In this document: piece by piece, positions 1 through 11,028 of the stretch
How the letters are laid out: each line of letters starts with the position of its first letter
Numbering within the stretch: the first letter of the stretch is position 1
Source of the DNA: Tetmemena sp. SeJ-2015
Taxonomy: Eukaryota; Ciliophora; Spirotrichea; Sporadotrichida; Oxytrichidae
Assembly: GCA_027382625.1 (NCBI GenBank)
Contig: JAJKFJ010022447.1
Span: 62,001 to 126,000, forward strand
Reading direction: 5' to 3'
Length of the DNA: 64,000 nucleotides
The notes under the pieces: generated by a model
Told to the model about the DNA's origin: nothing
Databases searched by the model: none
The model's input: the letters and a program-made list of their open reading frames with translations, nothing else
Position numbers and translations under genes: made by a program

Positions 1-102
1 AATGAGCTTCTTTGATTGCAGGAATTTGCAATTTACCAAGCACAGTTGATTTTGGTGTTATGAATAAATTTAATGGCCTAAAGAGTGATATAAATAACTC
101 TT

Positions 103-993
103 TCAAATATAGTCAATAAGCATAGCTTTGGAAACTTTCTTAGCCTCAGCTTTATTCTGAAGGAGCTCCAAAAGCTTTAAAGCGAAGAAGGCCGCTGTCC
201 CTGGACCTTGAGAGGTAACTATAAGCAGGTTAGTTAATTCTCGTTCAGAGATAGGAATCATAGAATGGATTTTCAGATATCACCTCACTTACTTAAGTTT
301 TCATCTATAACTACAGGTTCCTTGACTGCCTTTAGATTCTTGAGCTGATTTTGCATCGATGGATAGCAGGTTGCTAATTGATGCTTCAGGATTCCAAAAG
401 GTACCAAAACTAAAGCAGGTGACGCACATATAGCCGCGATGAATCTCTTCTCGTTTTGTTATTTCTCAAGCATGTCTCTCAAAGTATCGCTTTGAGAAAA
501 GGTTTCCTACAATAATTCATCAATGATTAAGTAGAAATAGGTAAATGATTTGAACTTTCTCTTTATTGACTTACAGCTCCTTTACCTCCTCCTGGCAGAA
601 TGATCATGTCAAACTACTCATTTTTCATTTGTTCTATTGTGCAATCAGCTATCTATAATAAACAAAGTGAGAGTAGGTTCAGATATTCTTACAAGTGAGG
701 TCTTCTGCATCAAGACGCACTTCAAATTATCACTTAAATCTGAGGCAGCTCCTATCTCCTATAATTTGGTCATTCAAAGCATCAAAGATTCAAGATTCTT
801 CAATTACCTGCTCCTTGGGCGAAGTTGAAAAAGTTTCGAAAACTTTTGCTATAGTAAGAGGCACTCCTCCTCGTCTGAGCACATCAATGATAGTTACTGT
901 CTCTATATCTTCAGATCCGTTTGCTACTGCAAGTAAAGCAGACTTTATGATTGGGTGCGCAGGATGATGATGAAAATGATGGCCTAGATTCAT
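103..993 (-). CDS. PARK7: DJ-1/PARK7-like protein (IES- and intron-interrupted)
   Basis: DJ-1/PfpI family: glutamine-amidotransferase-like fold, proposed deglycase/chaperone role. Start ATG at 993 is preceded in frame by TGA three codons upstream; stop TGA at 105-103. After the IES at 803-726 is removed with pointer TTGAAG, the protein reads the N-terminal block SEDIETVTIIDVLRRGG, then LTCKNIADCTIEQ (a second IES with pointer ATA), then FDMIILPGG. A GTAAGTC...TGTAG intron follows the Gly-Gly-Lys-Gly-Ala block. Next come the nucleophile elbow IAAICASP with the conserved Cys and, after a GTAAGTG...TATAG intron, TSQGPGTA. A short His-rich extension (GHHFHHHP) precedes the usual start. About 195 residues, the normal family size. 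Family identity is certain from consecutive motifs; exact splice edges are inferred. Confidence 0.9.
726..803 (-). other. IES in DJ-1 gene, pointer TTGAAG
   Basis: About 78-bp segment containing in-frame TGA. It is flanked on the minus strand by TTGAAG at 803-798 and again at 725-720. Removing one copy plus the segment joins KEQVI to EVRLDAEDLTC in frame, matching DJ-1 spacing. No GT-AG pair gives this junction. Confidence 0.75.
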
Positions 994-1059
994 GATTCTT
1001 CAAAGGATTAGTTAGATCTTTATATTTTCAATTATTTTTTAAAGTTTCTCTTCACGATT

Positions 1060-4000
1060 TCAAACTCTTCTTAGAAATTGAATATGCTCATAAGCACAAA
1101 TATAAATCAGATGTTTCACACTCATGGTTAAACGAATAAATTTTATACTGCTCTGCGACTTAGAAGTTGCTTTATTTTACCTTTTCTCAAAAGCTAATAG
1201 CCTACGCTATCTCTTGCATTAAGCTTTAATGAAAAATAAATCTTAAATTTACAGCTTTCTGTCATTGATCGCCTTTACTTAATTTTCATAGATTTAGTCT
1301 TAGGCTTCAAAAGCTGGATAGTTTTGCTAAGAGTTTCTAAAATCCTGGCTCCTAAAGCTATATCGATTGCTTTATAGATTACTATCATGCAACTATGAAG
1401 ATCTTATCCTATCCCTAATCTTCTGCTGGTTTGATATAGCCTTTAGAGCAGCGTCACTGCCGAATATCTTCTCATCTAGATTTTTGGATCGAGAGTTAAA
1501 ATTTTCCAATGAGGTTAACTGATCTACCTCTTAGAGTTGCTTTGAAGAGTTGAAAGAAGTACTCAGATAGCTCTTACCTTGGCTCTTGAATTGAACCTAC
1601 CTGCTTTAATTATTGTCGCTCAAGTACTGGTTTGAATAGATTCTAGAAGCTAGAGAGTAGTCCTTGTTTTTACCTGATAGATCTACATCTTTTGATAATT
1701 TCGGGGACAGAGGTTTCTTTTGAGAGACTAGAACTATAGCCGACTAGTCAGGTGACACCTTTTCTTAAATTTACTTTTAAAATGAATATTTCTAGAAAGC
1801 GTTGACTGAAGAAGCCTTTTTAACCCATAGAAGTTTGGGAGTTGGCATATAAAGATTCACTGTTCTCGTATCTCCTTGATTACTTCTCAAATGGAACTTT
1901 GTGAATGTTCCTTCCATCTTTCTCCTCTGCTTTTGGATACCTATCCCTTGATTTAATTTCCAAGTTGAAACTGCTGCTGCCTGCTTCTTCTCTTGAATTA
2001 GATACAGGTTTGAATTTCCCTTATTCTACTCTTTCATTTTACAGACTAAAACCTTCATCAAATTCCTTCAGGTTTTATAATTTTTCATTCTACTCTTCGG
2101 CTTTTTAATTTTGAGGATGAGTCTATTTGAAATGACGAGAGCAGACTCTTCTATGGTCAGTAGATTTGTATAAAGTCTTAATGTTAGTAGGCTCTCCACT
2201 CTAAATCATTACTCTTATTCCATCTATAGACTCTTGAAATATTTGTGGCCCTTAATGATTATGAATGATCTTGATTTTAAATCCTAATTCAATTCCACCT
2301 TAGATTCTCTACTCTAAACTTACACCCTTTAACCTTTAATCAGCTGGCCTTTGTTCTGGAAATCTTTAGCTATTAGCTTACTCATAAAGAACTAAGCCAT
2401 TGTCTGCTACTTTAGATGTTGAGAGATGCTTCCTTTAAAATTATTTCCTCCTTCATCAATCTTAGAAGATCCTAGGATTGAGCCAGAATGATCAAACTGA
2501 GCTTGTGGTGATGCCTTGTTTAAGATGCTTGAATTCTTCATTATAGAGGTGGGTGATGAAAGCTATTTTAAAGGCACAGAAACCTTAGAAGACAAATTTG
2601 GTTGCCTCTACTATTCAAGATATTCAGTCTATAGATTTTGAAGGTTATTCAAGAAAGCATCGTCTGAAGTAATTATATCCCTTCCTTGTTATCTGCTGGA
2701 AATCTTATCATATACAGTAGGATTAGGATTCTACGATGAAGTCCCTAAGTCTTGAGAAGTTCTCTCTGTTCTTAAGCTCTTAATCAAAGGCTAGTACTGT
2801 AATCTCTTATCTCGACTCAACTTATTGGTCTTGTTAATTTAAAGATTGGCTAACCTTGAAGTGAGAATGTGCTTCTCAAAAAGACAGCTGCTTTACCTCT
2901 AGCTCTAGTCTTCAGTTAGCGTCTCTTAGATCGGCTGAATCTCCCAAGGCGATGGAGCATTACTAGTTTGACTGAACTTAATATGCTAAGAATCGTGATA
3001 AGGCTCACTCAGTTTTTACTATCTGTAACTCCTAACTAGCCCAGTCAAGTAGAGTTTCTTGTTTTGATTCTTAGTAACCTACCCACTAGAATAAGTTTAG
3101 CGTTTCTTTCTCCTTTACCTGATCAGGTTTTCTAAGAACTATCTTTCAGATGAGAGAGGAAGTTAGCTCAGTAACTTTAAAGAGAGAGTGTCTCTCATAT
3201 CTACAGAAGTGGAGTTTAAGTTCCTACTGTTTTTTATCTACAAAGCTTCTCTGTTATCTTCACTAAATGGGATCGCCTCATTCGATGATATGATATTTCT
3301 ACTGCTCAAGATGGATTCGTTCTAGAGTATTTGATCAAGAAATGAATTGGAGTTTCTACTTGTACGAAAGGTTGCCTGCTTAATTGGCACCACTTAGAAG
3401 TTTTACCTCTAGACAAACGTGGACTAATTTTAGGGCTGCTATGATGCTTCATACTTTTCATACTCATCCAAGATCTTTTGCAGTTCAAGGTTATTGATTT
3501 GTATCGAAGACTCTCTAGATGGGTCAGATTTACTATTCTTCTTCAGTAAATGCAATGACTTTAAGCTCTCGCGTTTATTCTTATCTTGCTCAGAGTATAT
3601 AATTAAAAAGTAGACATGTTCCGGCTGCTGTGACAAACTTTGAATTTAGAAAGTAGGGACTAAGTTTCTCACAGAGGTTTCACTTTAGATTATAGAGCTC
3701 TCTTAAAGTTGCCTTATGGATTGAGGCTCTGAAGTTATATCATAAGCTTGATACTTAGGGCTTCCCATTTAGGGATTACTTAGCATCAGTTCATTATCTT
3801 TTGCTACTTGCTTGAGCTAAAAGTTATAGTTTTCAAAAGTCGGGCTGTTTTTATCACTTGCTATGTTCATCATCCCCACAGTGAAGGTTCCTTAGTCAGT
3901 TTTTAATAATGGTTGCTCCTTTGACTTGGGTTTAATTTTGGATTCACTAGACTTCTTCTCAAGTAAGACCTGTCTCTTACCAACCAGTTGCGTCACTCCT

Positions 4001-4200
4001 AAATATGCTTCCTAGCTTTCTTAATTCTGCTCTCTCTTATTTCTACTACTTGGCTTTTGAAATGACTGCCTCATGGCTGACTATCCATTTATTTATGATC
4101 TAGACATGCTTAGAACTCTGAGTCTGGTGGTATTCCTCGACTATTAAAATCGATTTGGCTGTTCTTGTCGATCCTTACTAAAGTTGTTCTTTTCTTCCAT
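1060..4200 (-). CDS. Ser/Gln-rich low-complexity protein, hypothetical
   Basis: Not recognised. With TAA/TAG as Gln, the frame from ATG 4200 is open without TGA to 2208 (about 2.0 kb). It then continues through three short putative IESs: pointer TAGA (2226-2204), pointer CTAG (1795-1748) and pointer TTAAC (1518-1500). The first TGA after that is at 1062-1060. Each removal restores an otherwise blocked frame, which argues for one gene of roughly 1000 residues. The protein is rich in Ser, Gln, Asn and basic residues, with short helical stretches (for example around ELQKILDEYEKYE) and no membrane segment. The last ~60 codons are AT-rich and may not all be coding. The 5' part (about 3440-4200) is partly duplicated at about 6785-7560 and 10130-10785. 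Confidence 0.7.
1500..1518 (-). other. Short IES, pointer TTAAC
   Basis: A 19-bp segment between TTAAC repeats. Deletion switches into the downstream open frame (RSVNSRSKNLDEK). Inferred from frame restoration in an unrecognised protein. Confidence 0.5.
1748..1795 (-). other. IES, pointer CTAG
   Basis: Segment of about 48 bp between CTAG repeats, containing an in-frame TGA (1750-1748). Deletion yields QRFLVGYSSSL and keeps the frame. Confidence 0.5.
2204..2226 (-). other. Short IES, pointer TAGA
   Basis: A 23-bp segment between two TAGA repeats carries the only TGA in this stretch. Deletion continues the Ser/Gln-rich frame as KSLQSGEPTN. Confidence 0.55.
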
Positions 4201-4369
4201 TTATTATCAATCAAAGTGCAATTATCCTAATAAATTTACTGATGCAAGTCCTATCAAATTAATGTATAAGCTATAACTTACACACAGTAATTAAAATTTA
4301 ATCACTTGTCCATAATCAGCAAAATAAATTAAAGTTATTAAGGAACAATAGCAAACTTAGATATTTCAG

Positions 4370-5140
4370 CTGTCAAGAAGCCAGAGAGGAATCACCTGCC
4401 GACTAGTTCCTGAGAACCATAAAAAATTCTTTAAGATAAAAATCTAGCATTAATTTTTGTTAACCTTTCCCTCTCTTTTGGTACGATTTGGCTAAAAAAA
4501 GAACAAGAAGATTCCTTAGCAAAATGACCCAAGGTTTATTAAATCAATGACACACGATAAGTTTAGCATGACTGCTGGGAAGTTTCAAATGCAATGCGCG
4601 GACAGTGCCTAATAAGAGGTAAAAACCTTTAAATACAAAACGAGTAATAAATAAGGAAGAGAAAGTGCTAATCATGCTTGACAATATTTAGCAATGGTAT
4701 AAAAATGATGGAGAAGAAGACTAAGATCAAGAATAAAAAGCTTGTAAAAGACTAGTAGAATCATCCTCCTCTTGCTAATACCAAGAAATTTAATTCATTC
4801 ATGAAAGTTAATAAGAGCTATGGATAGGAATTTATAATGGAATGTATCTCTGCGAAAGAAGGAGCAGGACTAGGAGAATTAATTTAGCATTTTATGGAGC
4901 AGACTATAAATAATCTCTCTTCACAACCAAGGAGTGACGCAGAAATTTTAAAGAAGTGTATGAGGTACAAAAAATTTCTCAAGAGCACATTTACAAACAT
5001 CTCGCATTTAGAAGAGGTCACCACACAGAGATAGTACTAAAATTATTCTATGGATTAATAGAAAATAAACTGATTGGATTATTTACCTCAACATTAATAT
5101 TGAATATTCTTTCACTTTTATTATTGAAAATTAGATAGAT
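4370..5140 (+). pseudogene. Decayed fragment of the 11029-13120 gene, unit 1
   Basis: Blocks of nucleotide similarity occur in the same order as in the intact gene at 12170-12790. Examples are the stretches encoding KKPEW...PENHQ, GWEVSNAVP, KTKIKNEKLVKD and KMYEVQHIAQE. The copy has internal deletions, frame changes and TGA codons, so it cannot encode the protein. It looks like an old partial duplication since carried inside the 3.35-kb repeat. The same fragment recurs in unit 2. Confidence 0.7.
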
Positions 5141-5329
5141 AGAGAGATATATAATTTATAAATAAAGAATGAACATATTATCAATGGGAGATGCCTAGAT
5201 CTCCAAAGGTCAAAACACCTAAATCCAAACCAACTCTCAGGTATTGAAGAACACACAAATAAACAATTACTATTTTAATTTCAATTTCTATATAAGACCA
5301 GATAGTAATTTATTATTTTTTGCTTCCCC

Positions 5330-5605
5330 AATACCTCCACATGATTCACAACAGAACGCAGCTGGAGTATTCGCTCACTAGGAAATGCATGAGGAACTAA
5401 AGAACGATCACGACGAACTCAGCTATGCTGAATATTAGTCTTAAGAAGCCTTACAGCCTACTCAGCCACCAGTTGTGGCTACGACTGTATCCGCCAATTA
5501 TGAATATGATGGGAAAATTAAGATGAGTCATGAAGAGTACAAGGAGCTATTTGCCACCCTATCCAAAGATGCCATGCATGACGACGACGCAGATGATGAT
5601 CAATG
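5330..5605 (+). CDS. Orphan acidic C-terminal coding segment, unit 1
   Basis: Open frame of about 90 codons ending in TGA at 5603-5605, with Gln written by both CAG and TAG/TAA. The translated tail is Pro/Gln-rich and then acidic (FATLSKDAMHDDDADDDQ). GC content is higher than in the AT-rich flanks, as expected of an MDS. No start codon or upstream exon is visible. It may be the last MDS of a gene whose other pieces lie elsewhere, or a remnant. Not recognised. Confidence 0.45.
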
Positions 5606-6144
5606 AATCAAATAATCATAAATTAATTTTTGAAAACATCGATTTCAGCGACGACAATGATTTGAGATTCAAAAATTGATTAACAATTTTAAATATCAAA
5701 GTCGAAAAGAAGTGGCAATAAAAAATCTAATAATAATATCTGAATTATTTTTGACAAACTAACTTACATTAATTTATGTTAAGAGTATTTCAAAAAACTC
5801 TTTTATTTTCATTTAAATCAACGCGAATAAATTAATACTTGCAATATTATGTTATAGACTTATTATTATAATAATATTTTTTTAATATGACAATGACAGT
5901 CTCGACTCCAACAGCAATTATAATGTCCTTTTTCTTGAGTGAACTCTCTAGATTTTTTTATTATAAACAACTTAAAGATAAGTAATTCTAATGTAAACTT
6001 CTCTCTCAATATTAAACTAAAATTCACTCATCACACCATTATCTAATACTCTAGAGGTTTTATAATTAAAGCCACCCCTTGACAATGGCAGGTAGTCATA
6101 GAGATCATTCAATTAATATAAATATCTTAAGTCATTTTCTTTTA

Positions 6145-6724
6145 AGATCATGTGGATCCTGCTACGCATTTTCAGCAGCAGCAAACGTGGAGTCACTTCT
6201 CCTCCAGCGCAATAAAACCTAATACAAAGGAATCGACCTAAGCGAGCAGCAAATACTTGACTGCACCTACGAAGGATACTATGGCAACTCAGGCTGCAGT
6301 GGAGGGGACATGATTAGCGTCTTTGATTTCTATCGCACGTATAAAGCGATGACTGAATAAGGGGTTTCCCTTACGATGGCAGGGATGGAACTTGTACCTC
6401 TGACGAGGCTGATGGGAAAGTGAAAGTCTATGATTACATCTTCTTCCAGACAAAGGACCCAGATGAAATCCTAGAATATGTTGCGAGATTTATAAGCATT
6501 TAAATAAGTTTGCATTTTGTGTATTTCCAGTGACTGTGGGCATCTCTGCAACCTCAGCCTACTTTAGATTTTACCAGAGCGGGATAATCACAAATGAGGA
6601 TTGTGGAAATTACCTCAACCACGCTGTGTTATTAGTAGGCTATGGAATTGTAATAAAAACTTGTCAGTTATCTGCAGAGAAAACAGCATTTAACTTTCCA
6701 CATGAACCTTCTTTTAGAGATTGA
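6145..6724 (+). pseudogene. Papain-like (C1A) cysteine protease, frameshifted copy
   Basis: Encodes the C1A core: active-site block SCGSCYAFSAAANVES, then SEQQILDCTYEG and GCSGGDM. After the ATTT-pointer IES (6488-6522) it continues VARFPVTVGISATSAY and the active-site His block NHAVLLVGYG. Around 6360 this copy reads GGGGTTTCCC where unit 2 reads GGTGTACCC. The extra 2 bases break the YPYDGRDGTC motif and lead to TGA. The propeptide and start are not visible upstream, and the frame ends at TGA 6722-6724 before a clean Asn-Ser-Trp-Gly motif. Best read as an inactive, partial copy. Confidence 0.75.
6488..6522 (+). other. IES in protease copy 1, pointer ATTT
   Basis: A 35-bp AT-rich segment between ATTT repeats at 6488-6491 and 6523-6526. 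Deletion joins EYVAR to FPVTVGISA exactly as expected for papain-family proteases. Confidence 0.75.
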
Positions 6725-7714
6725 TAGGATATAGACTTCAATAGCTGGTCTCCTCAATAAAAAAATTTTGTAATTCCTTTAGCAGGTTAAGATTAATTCT
6801 TAGGCTGCTGTGAGTCTACATACTCATACAAGCTCTTTAGTGGTTCGAGATTATTAATTCGTATTGAGGCTCTAGGGTATCATTCTTATTCAGTAAATGC
6901 AAGGACTTTAGGCTCTCACGCTTGTTCTTTTCTTGCTCAGAGTATAAAATTATAAAGTAGATATTTTCCGGCTGCTGTGAGAAACTTTGAATTTAGAAAG
7001 TAGGGACTAAGTTTCTCACTGAGGTTTCACTCTAGATTATTGAGCTTTCTTAAAGTTGCCTGATGGATTGAGGCTCTGAAGTTATATCATAAGCTTGATA
7101 CTTAGGACTTCCCATTTGAGGATTACTTAGCATCAGTTCATTATCTTTTGCTACTTGCTTGAGCTAAAAGTTATAGTTTTCAAAAGTCGGGCTGTTTTTA
7201 TCACTTGCTATGTTCATCATCCCCACAGTGAAGGTTCCTTAGTCAGTTTTTAATAATGGTTGCTCCTTTGACTTGGGTTTAATTTTGGATTCACTAGACT
7301 TCTTCTCAAGTAAGACCTGTCTCTTACCAACCAGTTGCGTCACTCCTAAATATGCTTCCTAGCTTTCTTAATTCTGCTCTCTCTTATTTCTACTACTTGG
7401 CTTTTGAAATGACTGCCTCATGGCTGACTATCCATTTATTTATGATCTAGACATGCTTAGAACTCTGAGTCTGGTGGTATTCCTCGACTATTAAAATCGA
7501 TTTGGCTGTTCTTGTCGATCCTTACTAAAGTTGTTCTTTTCTTCCATTTATTATCAATCAAAGTGCAATTATCCTAATAAATTTACTGATGCAAGTCCTA
7601 TCAAATTAATGTATAAGCTATAACTTACACACAGTAATTAAAATTTAATCACTTGTCCATAATCAGCAAAATAAATTAAAGTTATTAAGGAACAATAGCA
7701 AACTTAGATATTTC

Positions 7715-8486
7715 AGCTGTCAAGAAGCCAGAGAGGAATCACCTGCCGACTAGTTCCTGAGAACCATAAAAAATTCTTTAAGATAAAAATCTAGCATTAA
7801 TTTTTGTTAACCTTTCCTCTCTTTTGGTACGATTTGGCTAAAAAAAGAACAAGAAGATTCCTTAGCAAAATGACCCAAGGTTTATTAAATCAATGACACA
7901 CGATAAGTTTAGCATGACTGCTGGGAAGTTTCAAATGCAATGCGCGGACAGTGCCTAATAAGAGGTAAAAACCTTTAAATACAAAACGAGTAATAAATAA
8001 GGAAGAGAAAGTGCTAATCATGCTTGACAATATTTAGCAATGGTATAAAAATGATGGAGAAGAAGACTAAGATCAAGAATAAAAAGCTTGTAAAAGACTA
8101 GTAGAATCATCCTCCTCTTGCTAATACCAAGAAATTTAATTCATTCATGAAAGTTAATAAGAGCTATGGATAGGAATTTATAATGGAATGTATCTCTGCG
8201 AAAGAAGGAGCAGGACTAGGAGAATTAATTTAGCATTTTATGGAGCAGACTATAAATAATCTCTCTTCACAACCAAGGAGTGACGCAGAAATTTTAAAGA
8301 AGTGTATGAGGTACAAAAAATTTCTCAAGAGCACATTTACAAACATCTCGCATTTAGAAGAGGTCACCACACAGAGATAGTACTAAAATTATTCTATGGA
8401 TTAATAGAAAATAAACTGATTGGATTATTTACCTCAACATTAATATTGAATATTCTTTCACTTTTATTATTGAAAATTAGATAGAT
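7715..8486 (+). pseudogene. Decayed fragment of the 11029-13120 gene, unit 2
   Basis: Near-identical to 4370-5140 (offset 3346) and with the same lesions, so the decay predates the tandem duplication. Confidence 0.7.
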
Positions 8487-8675
8487 AGAGAGATATATAA
8501 TTTATAAATAAAGAATGAACATATTATCAATGGGAGATGCCTAGATCTCCAAAGGTCAAAACACCTAAATCCAAACCAACTCTCAGGTATTGAAGAACAC
8601 ACAAATAAACAATTACTATTTTAATTTCAATTTCTATATAAGACCAGATAGTAATTTATTATTTTTTGCTTCCCC

Positions 8676-8951
8676 AATACCTCCACATGATTCACAACAG
8701 AACGCAGCTGGAGTATTCGCTCACTAGGAAATGCATGAGGAACTAAAGAACGATCACGACGAACTCAGCTATGCTGAATATTAGTCTTAAGAAGCCTTAC
8801 AGCCTACTCAGCCACCAGTTGTGGCTACGACTGTATCCGCCAATTATGAATATGATGGGAAAATTAAGATGAGTCATGAAGAGTACAAGGAGCTATTTGC
8901 CACCCTATCCAAAGATGCCATGCATGACGACGACGCAGATGATGATCAATG
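8676..8951 (+). CDS. Orphan acidic C-terminal coding segment, unit 2
   Basis: Copy of 5330-5605 at offset 3346 with no disabling change seen. Same open frame and same acidic end before TGA. Confidence 0.45.
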
Positions 8952-9488
8952 AATCAAATAATCATAAATTAATTTTTGAAAACATCGATTTCAGCGACGA
9001 CAATGATTTGAGATTCAAAAATTGATTAACAATTTTAAATATCAAAGTCGAAAAGAAGTGGCAATAAAAAATCTAATAATAATATCTGAATTATTTTTGA
9101 CAAACTAACTTACATTAATTTATGTTAAGAGTATTTCAAAAAACTCTTTTATTTTCATTTAAATCAACGCGAATAAATTAATACTTGCAATATTATGTTA
9201 TAGACTTATTATTATAATAATATTTTTTTAATATGACAATGACAGTCTCGACTCCAACAGCAATTATAATGTCCTTTTTCTTGAGTGAACTCTCTAGATT
9301 TTTTTATTATAAACAACTTAAAGATAAGTAATTCTAATGTAAACTTCTCTCTCAATATTAAACTAAAATTCACTCATCACACCATTATCTAATACTCTAG
9401 AGGTTTTATAATTAAAGCCACCCCTTGACAATGGCAGGTAGTCATAGAGATCATTCAATTAATATAAATATCTTAAGTCATTTTCTTT

Positions 9489-10068
9489 TAAGATCATGTG
9501 GATCCTGCTACGCATTTTCAGCAGCAGCAAACGTGGAGTCACTTCTCCTCCAGCGCAATAAAACCTAATACAAAGGAATCGACCTAAGCGAGCAGCAAAT
9601 ACTTGACTGCACCTACGAAGGATACTATGGCAACTCAGGCTGCAGTGGAGGGGACATGATTAGCGTCTTTGACTACTATCGCACGTATAAAGCGATGACT
9701 GAATAGGTGTACCCTTACGATGGCAGGGATGGAACTTGTACCTCTGACGAGGCTGATGGGAAAGTGAAAGTCTATGATTACATCTTCTTCCAGACAAAGG
9801 ACCCAGATGAAATCCTAGAATATGTTGCGAGATTTATAAGCATTTAAATAAGTTTGCATTTTGTGTATTTCCAGTGACTGTGGGCATCTCTGCAACCTCA
9901 GCCTACTTTAGATTTTACCAGAGCGGGATAATCACGACTGAGGATTGTGGAAATTACCTCAACCACGCTGTGTTATTAGTAGGCTATGGAATTGTAATAA
10001 AAACTTGTCAGTTATCTGCAGAGAAAACAGCATTTAACTTTCCACATGAACCTTCTTTTAGAGATTGA
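9489..10068 (+). CDS. Papain-like (C1A) cysteine protease, core intact, 5' end missing
   Basis: Same layout as the unit-1 copy, but the frame is unbroken through TEQVYPYDGRDGTC. It runs from the catalytic Cys block (GSCYAFS) through the ATTT-pointer IES at 9832-9866 to the catalytic His (NHAVLLVGYG). One substitution separates the copies near the His (IITTED against IITNED). No signal peptide, propeptide or ATG can be joined upstream. The frame ends at TGA just after FPHEPSFRD, and an out-of-frame NSW motif lies about 25 bp beyond, suggesting another IES. C1A proteases act in lysosomal or secreted digestion. Possibly functional only if further MDSs exist outside the visible order. Confidence 0.7.
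9832..9866 (+). other. IES in protease copy 2, pointer ATTT
   Basis: Same segment and pointer as 6488-6522. Deletion restores EYVARFPVTVG. Confidence 0.75.
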
Positions 10069-11028
10069 TAGGATATAGACTTCAATAGCTGGTCTCCTCA
10101 ATAAAAAAATTTTGTAATTCCTTTAGCAGGTTAAGATTAATTCTTAGGCTGCTGTGAGTCTACATACTCATACAAGCTCTTTAGTGGTTCGAGATTATTA
10201 ATTCGTATTGAGGCTCTAGGGTATCATTCTTATTCAGTAAATGCAAGGACTTTAGGCTCTCACGCTTGTTCTTTTCTTGCTCAGAGTATAAAATTATAAA
10301 GTAGATATTTTCCGGCTGCTGTGAGAAACTTTGAATTTAGAAAGTAGGGACTAAGTTTCTCACTGAGGTTTCACTCTAGATTATTGAGCTTTCTTAAAGT
10401 TGCCTGATGGATTGAGGCTCTGAAGTTATATCATAAGCTTGATACTTAGGACTTCCCATTTGAGGATTACTTAGCATCAGTTCATTATCTTTTGCTACTT
10501 GCTTGAGCTAAAAGTTATAGTTTTCAAAATTCGGACTGTTTGTATCACTTGCTATGTTCATCATCCCTACTGTGAAGGTTCCTTAGTCAGTTTTTAATAA
10601 TGGTTGCTCCTTTGACTTGGGTTTAATTTTGGATTCACTAGACTTCTTCTCAAGTAAGACCTGTCTCTTACCAACCAGTTGCGTCACTCCTAAATATGCT
10701 TCCTAGCTTTCTTAATTCTGCTCTCTCTTATTTCTACTACTTGGCTTTTGAAATGACTGCCTCATGGCTGACTATCCATTTAGTTTTGAATAAGACAGGC
10801 TTATGACCTTCAGTCTGATATTCTATGGCGTCAAATCTATTTTACTGTTATTGTAGAGTAATGTCATAATTAAATTAATGCACAAGCTATAACTTACAGT
10901 CTTTAAAATTAATCACAAGTCAATAATCAGCAATAATTTATTATACCCTTAGACACACTCAAGTTCTGCTAATCATCATCTTGATTTAATTGTGAGTTTT
11001 TATTTATTTCAGCTTTTTAGAATCTGGA

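Larger units (their letters stand above)
3770..10515. repeat. Two-unit tandem duplication, unit about 3.35 kb
   Basis: Sequence from about 3770 repeats at +3347 with only scattered differences (one 1-bp deletion near 4470, a small indel near 6360, single substitutions), giving about two full units. A third, diverged partial copy of the left part lies at about 10515-10785. Weaker homology extends left to about 3440. Each unit holds the 5' part of the Ser/Gln-rich gene (-), a decayed fragment of the 11029-13120 gene (+), an acidic orphan C-terminus (+) and a papain-like protease fragment (+). The low divergence implies recent duplication or gene conversion. Unit edges are approximate. Confidence 0.9.
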
